Shown piece by piece: positions 61,078 to 64,000 of a DNA stretch of 64,000 bases. The DNA lies in contig NZ_CP118270.1 in the NCBI RefSeq assembly GCF_028771845.1, forward strand, positions 1,984,001 to 2,048,000, given 5' to 3'. This DNA is from Paenibacillus marchantiae. GTDB taxonomy: Bacteria; Bacillota; Bacilli; Paenibacillales; Paenibacillaceae. The number at the start of each line of letters is the position of its first letter. Positions within the stretch are counted from its first letter, which is position 1. The notes beneath the pieces are model-generated. The model was not told the DNA's origin, ran no database searches, and saw nothing but the letters and a program-made list of their open reading frames with translations. The position numbers and the translations under genes are program-made.

Positions 61078-62217
61078 ATGGAGGAACCACATCGGAAGCC
61101 GTTGTTGTACTTGCAAACTGCCGATTTGGTGATGGAAGAAATTCGTAACCGGAAATTGCAGCCACATGATCCCGTGCCATCAGAAGGCGAGCTCGCCAAA
61201 CTGTATTCTGTCAGCCGTATGACAGCCAAGCTTGCGCTGCAAATTTTGGAGAAACAAGGTATTGTCTATCGGTTGGCGCGGCGGGGGACATTTGTGTCGG
61301 GTGATTATTTGGGCGGGCCGGGTAAGGAGTCATTATCGGGGAATGTAACTACAGACAAGAAGCTTATGAAGCGAAAAATTGCCCTGCTGTTCCCCAATAT
61401 GGATGATTACGTAGCCAGAATTATAGCATCCGTTGAGCAGGAAGCACGTAAATCCGGGTGCCAGCTGCTCATTCGGATTACTACGGATAAAGAGGATGAG
61501 AGCTTCTGCCTACAAGAGTTGTACGAGGAAGGAATCGATGGAATTATTCTGTTTCCAAGGGGGCGAACACGATGCAGTGAAAAGGTGCTGGAGCTTAATC
61601 TGCTGAATTATCCTTTGGTAATCATCGATCGGATCTTTCGTGAGGTCAATATTGATTGTGTGTACCATGACCATTATCAGGGAGCCTACAACTTGACGGA
61701 ATATTTGATTGATAGAGGACATCGGGAAATTGGGTATATCTCTATGTCGTTTGATGGAGTGACGAGCCGGGAGGATCGCTATAAAGGTTATGTGCAGGCC
61801 ATGCTGGACTACGCACTGCCTGTTAACGGTCGCAATATTTGCCTGGATTGTGCAGAGGATTACATGCTCAACCTGAATGGGCCGAATCTGCAACTCAAGG
61901 ATTTCATTCAAAGTAATCCGGCAATGACAGCCGTTGTCTGTGCGGATGATTATATCGCGACTTCTTGTCTGTACACGGCCTTATCCATCCACAAGCAGGT
62001 ACCTGAGGAACTGTCCATCATTGGTTTTTCCGACATCCAGTTGGCGAGTCTGCTGCCCGTGCCACTGACTACGGCAAGACAAACGACAGAGAAGCTTGGA
62101 CAGGCAGCAGTGAATTTGCTGTGCAAACGTATGGAGAATTCCCGAGAAGGGGCTTTATCCATCAAGGTAAACACAACCATCATCGAACGAAGCTCCGTAC
62201 GTAATCTTAATCAATGA
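61078..62217 (+). CDS. GntR-LacI hybrid transcriptional regulator (AraR-like)
   Basis: 379 residues. ATG at 61078 follows GGTAGGTG; an upstream frame of 12 codons lacks support. N-terminal GntR winged helix (about 10-75): DLVMEEIRNRKLQPHDPVPSEGELAKLYSVSRMTAKLALQILEKQGIVYRLARRGTFV. C-terminal LacI/PBP1 sugar-binding domain (about 100-375): KIALLFPNMDDYVARIIASVEQEARKSG, RGHREIGYI, CADDYIATSCLYTALSIHKQVPEELSIIGFSD. This architecture is that of AraR. The likely targets are the two TATGTCA-N-TGACATA palindromes downstream at 62293 and 62440. Confidence 0.9.
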   Translation: MEEPHRKPLLYLQTADLVMEEIRNRKLQPHDPVPSEGELAKLYSVSRMTAKLALQILEKQGIVYRLARRGTFVSGDYLGGPGKESLSGNVTTDKKLMKRKIALLFPNMDDYVARIIASVEQEARKSGCQLLIRITTDKEDESFCLQELYEEGIDGIILFPRGRTRCSEKVLELNLLNYPLVIIDRIFREVNIDCVYHDHYQGAYNLTEYLIDRGHREIGYISMSFDGVTSREDRYKGYVQAMLDYALPVNGRNICLDCAEDYMLNLNGPNLQLKDFIQSNPAMTAVVCADDYIATSCLYTALSIHKQVPEELSIIGFSDIQLASLLPVPLTTARQTTEKLGQAAVNLLCKRMENSREGALSIKVNTTIIERSSVRNLNQ

Positions 62218-62250
62218 GTGTTGATGCGGTTCCGTTATTCAAGCCAATTT

Positions 62251-62291
62251 AAACCTTCCTTATCTCGTTTTGATGATAAGGGAGGTTTTTT
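62251..62291 (+). terminator. Terminator of the GntR-LacI gene
   Basis: AAACCTTCCTTATC pairs perfectly with GATAAGGGAGGTTT, followed by T residues. Confidence 0.85.
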
Positions 62292-62292
62292 G

Positions 62293-62307
62293 TATGTCAG
62301 TGACATA
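62293..62307. promoter_or_regulatory. Palindrome, operator candidate 1
   Basis: TATGTCA-G-TGACATA, a perfect 7-base-arm dyad just after the regulator's terminator. Same core as the site at 62440. Confidence 0.6.
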
Positions 62308-62439
62308 TGTGGTTCGCTATCATATTCAAACTCAACAATGCAAAATTTGTTATGCTTGTTACCGTTTTATGCAAATATAATGTAAATAATAGTAATTATA
62401 TGAAGTTTATTTAGAGAAAAATTTACATTTATATCATTG

Positions 62440-62458
62440 TATATGTCAATGACATATA
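62440..62458. promoter_or_regulatory. Palindrome, operator candidate 2
   Basis: TATATGTCA-A-TGACATATA, a perfect 9-base-arm dyad about 160 bases before the crystallin-domain gene. Two such sites 147 bases apart would allow looping by the GntR-LacI protein encoded upstream. Confidence 0.65.
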
Positions 62459-62509
62459 TTAGTGTGAAGATATGCCACTTATCTTTCAAGGATGAAGGGA
62501 GGATATTCC

Positions 62510-62523
62510 GGAAAGCGCTACCA
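62510..62523 (+). promoter_or_regulatory. cre-like site before the crystallin-domain gene
   Basis: GGAAAGCGCTACCA matches cre except at the first position and one W position. It lies about 100 bases before the gene start. Confidence 0.5.
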
Positions 62524-62615
62524 TACATCCTGGGAAATGACCTGCAGAGCCAAAAGAAATGTAACGTACGAACGTTGGCAATAATCGAAATCATTATTCG
62601 AAGAGGAGCCCGAAT

Positions 62616-64000
62616 ATGACAATCAAATCCTTGCTTGCAGCTTCGTTCTTGGCAGTATCTCTTTTCTTTCCATTGGCGCAGCCCGCGCAGGCGGAAGAGG
62701 ACAACGCCGTAACGGTTTACCAGGATGGAGATTTTGGAGGCAGCTCCCAACCGTTTGGGATTGGCCAGTTCAATGTGAATCAGCTTAACGTGGTTGGTAA
62801 CGACAAAATATCTTCGGTAAAGGTAGCTCCGGGATATCGATTGACCCTGTATCGTGACAAGGATTTCTCCGGTGACACCAAAACCCTGACCGGCGATGCG
62901 GGATGGCTTGATGATTTTAACGACGCGACTTCCAGTCTGAAAGTAGAGAAGATCGGAGGCCCCAATAAACCAGTTATCGCATATTCCAATTCGCCTTATG
63001 GAGGTTTTGAGCAGCAGTTTGATATCGGCAGCTATAATGTGGATGAACTGAAGGCTGGAGTAGGTAATGATGCCATCTCCGCACTCCGGGTAGCCCCAGG
63101 GTATAAGGTCACATTGTACAAAGACTACAATTTCGCTGGATATTCCAAGGTTCTGACCGCAGATGCGATCTATGTTGGCGGAGATATCAATGATTCGGTA
63201 TCGAGCCTGAAGGTTGAGGCCATCTCGCCGCTCGATGCCACCTCGGTTGCCGTTCCGGGTAACGATTACAGTGACACAGCCAAGCGTGAAATATTGCAAA
63301 CCTTTGCTCCTAAAATCTGGTTTGCCCAAGGCGAAGTTTATTTCCCGTCCTCGGTAGAACATACCCTGCCGCATGTGGATCGCTATGTGAATCCAGGTTC
63401 AGGTTTGTATGAATTTAAGACCAAAACGGAATTGAATCCATATACCCTGAAACTACCTTATTTTACGGGCGATCTGGCTAATGCGCCGATCTATGCGTTT
63501 TGGGTGGAGAAGGAGTATAACAACGTCGATCTGGTATATTTCCAGTTCAGTCCCTATGATCTTGGGAAAACGGTGTTTGGCACGGAAGTGGGAGATCATG
63601 TCGGAGACTGGGAGCGGGTCACGGTCAGATTGGCCAAGTTCACTGATCAGAACAGTAACTATGTGAAGCCGGTTCAAGTTTACTATGGCGCGCATTCTTT
63701 CGGTACAACCTACTCCTGGGGTGAAGTGGACAAAGTAAACAATACACATCCTGTTGCGTATTCCGCGTTTGGTTCCCATGGGATGTGGAAAGATCCTGGC
63801 AATCATGTCTATCAGGAACTCGTCGTAACCCAGTTGATTGATGTGACGAATCAGGGAACGGCATGGGATACCTGGAACAATATCCAGGCTTTTCAGTATT
63901 ATCCGAATACTCGAACAGGTAATGGTCTGGGTAATGCTTGGCCATCATGGCTGGACAGGGATTACAGTAATCCGAACAGCTTGTCTGTCTATAGATTCGG
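62616..64000 (+). CDS. Secreted beta/gamma-crystallin plus Vps62-like protein, partial
   Basis: Frame runs from ATG at 62616 (AAGAGGAG 7 bases upstream) to the window edge without a stop; 461 residues visible. Signal peptide ends AQA-EEDN (about 26). Two beta/gamma-crystallin domains (about 30-112 and 117-205) each carry calcium-type motifs (NDKISS, NDATSS, NDAISA, NDSVSS) and DFGGSS or YGGFEQ Greek-key turns. From about 220 a domain begins FAPKIWFAQGEVYFPSSVEH and continues VYYGAHSFGTTYSW and HGMWKDPGNHVY, the pattern of Vps62/DUF946 proteins. Its C-terminus is outside the window. Palindromes and a cre-like site upstream imply sugar-type regulation. Confidence 0.85.
   Translation, partial: MTIKSLLAASFLAVSLFFPLAQPAQAEEDNAVTVYQDGDFGGSSQPFGIGQFNVNQLNVVGNDKISSVKVAPGYRLTLYRDKDFSGDTKTLTGDAGWLDDFNDATSSLKVEKIGGPNKPVIAYSNSPYGGFEQQFDIGSYNVDELKAGVGNDAISALRVAPGYKVTLYKDYNFAGYSKVLTADAIYVGGDINDSVSSLKVEAISPLDATSVAVPGNDYSDTAKREILQTFAPKIWFAQGEVYFPSSVEHTLPHVDRYVNPGSGLYEFKTKTELNPYTLKLPYFTGDLANAPIYAFWVEKEYNNVDLVYFQFSPYDLGKTVFGTEVGDHVGDWERVTVRLAKFTDQNSNYVKPVQVYYGAHSFGTTYSWGEVDKVNNTHPVAYSAFGSHGMWKDPGNHVYQELVVTQLIDVTNQGTAWDTWNNIQAFQYYPNTRTGNGLGNAWPSWLDRDYSNPNSLSVYRF

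Overview
The window looks like a chromosomal segment of a Paenibacillus or a close relative in the Bacillales. Supporting signs are strong AGGAGG-type ribosome binding sites, many Rho-independent terminators, cre-like catabolite sites, an S-layer-anchored multidomain xylanase, AraC and ABC sugar-uptake loci, and Firmicutes-type families (DUF4317, DUF4003, DUF2536, frataxin-like YdhG). No rRNA, tRNA, CRISPR array or intact transposase was seen. Most assignments rest on family motifs read from the translation, without database searches.

Layout. Positions 1-5.3 kb: the end of a zinc-ribbon membrane protein gene, then a 1483-residue GH10 xylanase with a cre-like site just upstream. 5.3-10.2 kb: small housekeeping genes (DUF2536, a tRNA-dihydrouridine synthase, an SF0329-like protein, a MetE-C-like methyltransferase, AlkD-type DNA alkylation repair). 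10.2-10.6 kb: a type I toxin-antitoxin-like module (BsrE-like peptide plus antisense RNA). 10.8-14.8 kb: a TetR gene divergent from an lpdA-HlyD-ABC-2 permease operon. 15-18.5 kb: DUF4317, a broken lipoprotein gene and an orphan flagellin. 18.7-24.6 kb: an AraC gene divergent from a GH105-GH112 glycan operon, then a chitin-type LPMO. 25-34.5 kb: a Met/Cys-rich mini-protein, an esterase, a kinase-like APH protein, small secreted and membrane proteins, and a serine hydrolase followed by an HssRS-like two-component system. 34.5-42.6 kb: a decayed toxin remnant, an AraC regulator and a tightly packed uptake operon (secreted propeller-like protein, frameshifted solute-binding protein, two permeases, metallophosphoesterase, Gfo/Idh/MocA oxidoreductase, GNAT). 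42.8-50 kb: an amino acid permease, a palindromic element, a MerR gene and a hydrolase gene with matching operators, an SDR, and small proteins. 50-52.8 kb: a YgjP-like protease, the frataxin-like protein, a second toxin-antitoxin module and two XRE regulators behind a palindromic operator region. 52.9-56.5 kb: a mosaic stretch with an ECF sigma factor carrying about 370 extra C-terminal residues, an AT-rich GNAT gene between repeated terminator modules, and a DHFR/RibD-like gene. 56.6-64 kb: a GT39-like membrane protein with a lipoprotein, another APH protein, a HAD protein, a GntR-LacI hybrid regulator, and a partial secreted beta/gamma-crystallin plus Vps62-like protein.

The unifying theme is an environmental plant- and chitin-polymer degrader with several regulator-plus-transport modules. 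The most distinctive items are the two (plus one decayed) BsrE-like toxin loci, the 44% methionine mini-protein, the long ECF sigma fusion, the paired MerR promoters, the GH105-GH112 pairing and the lpdA-HlyD-ABC-2 operon that lacks an ATPase.
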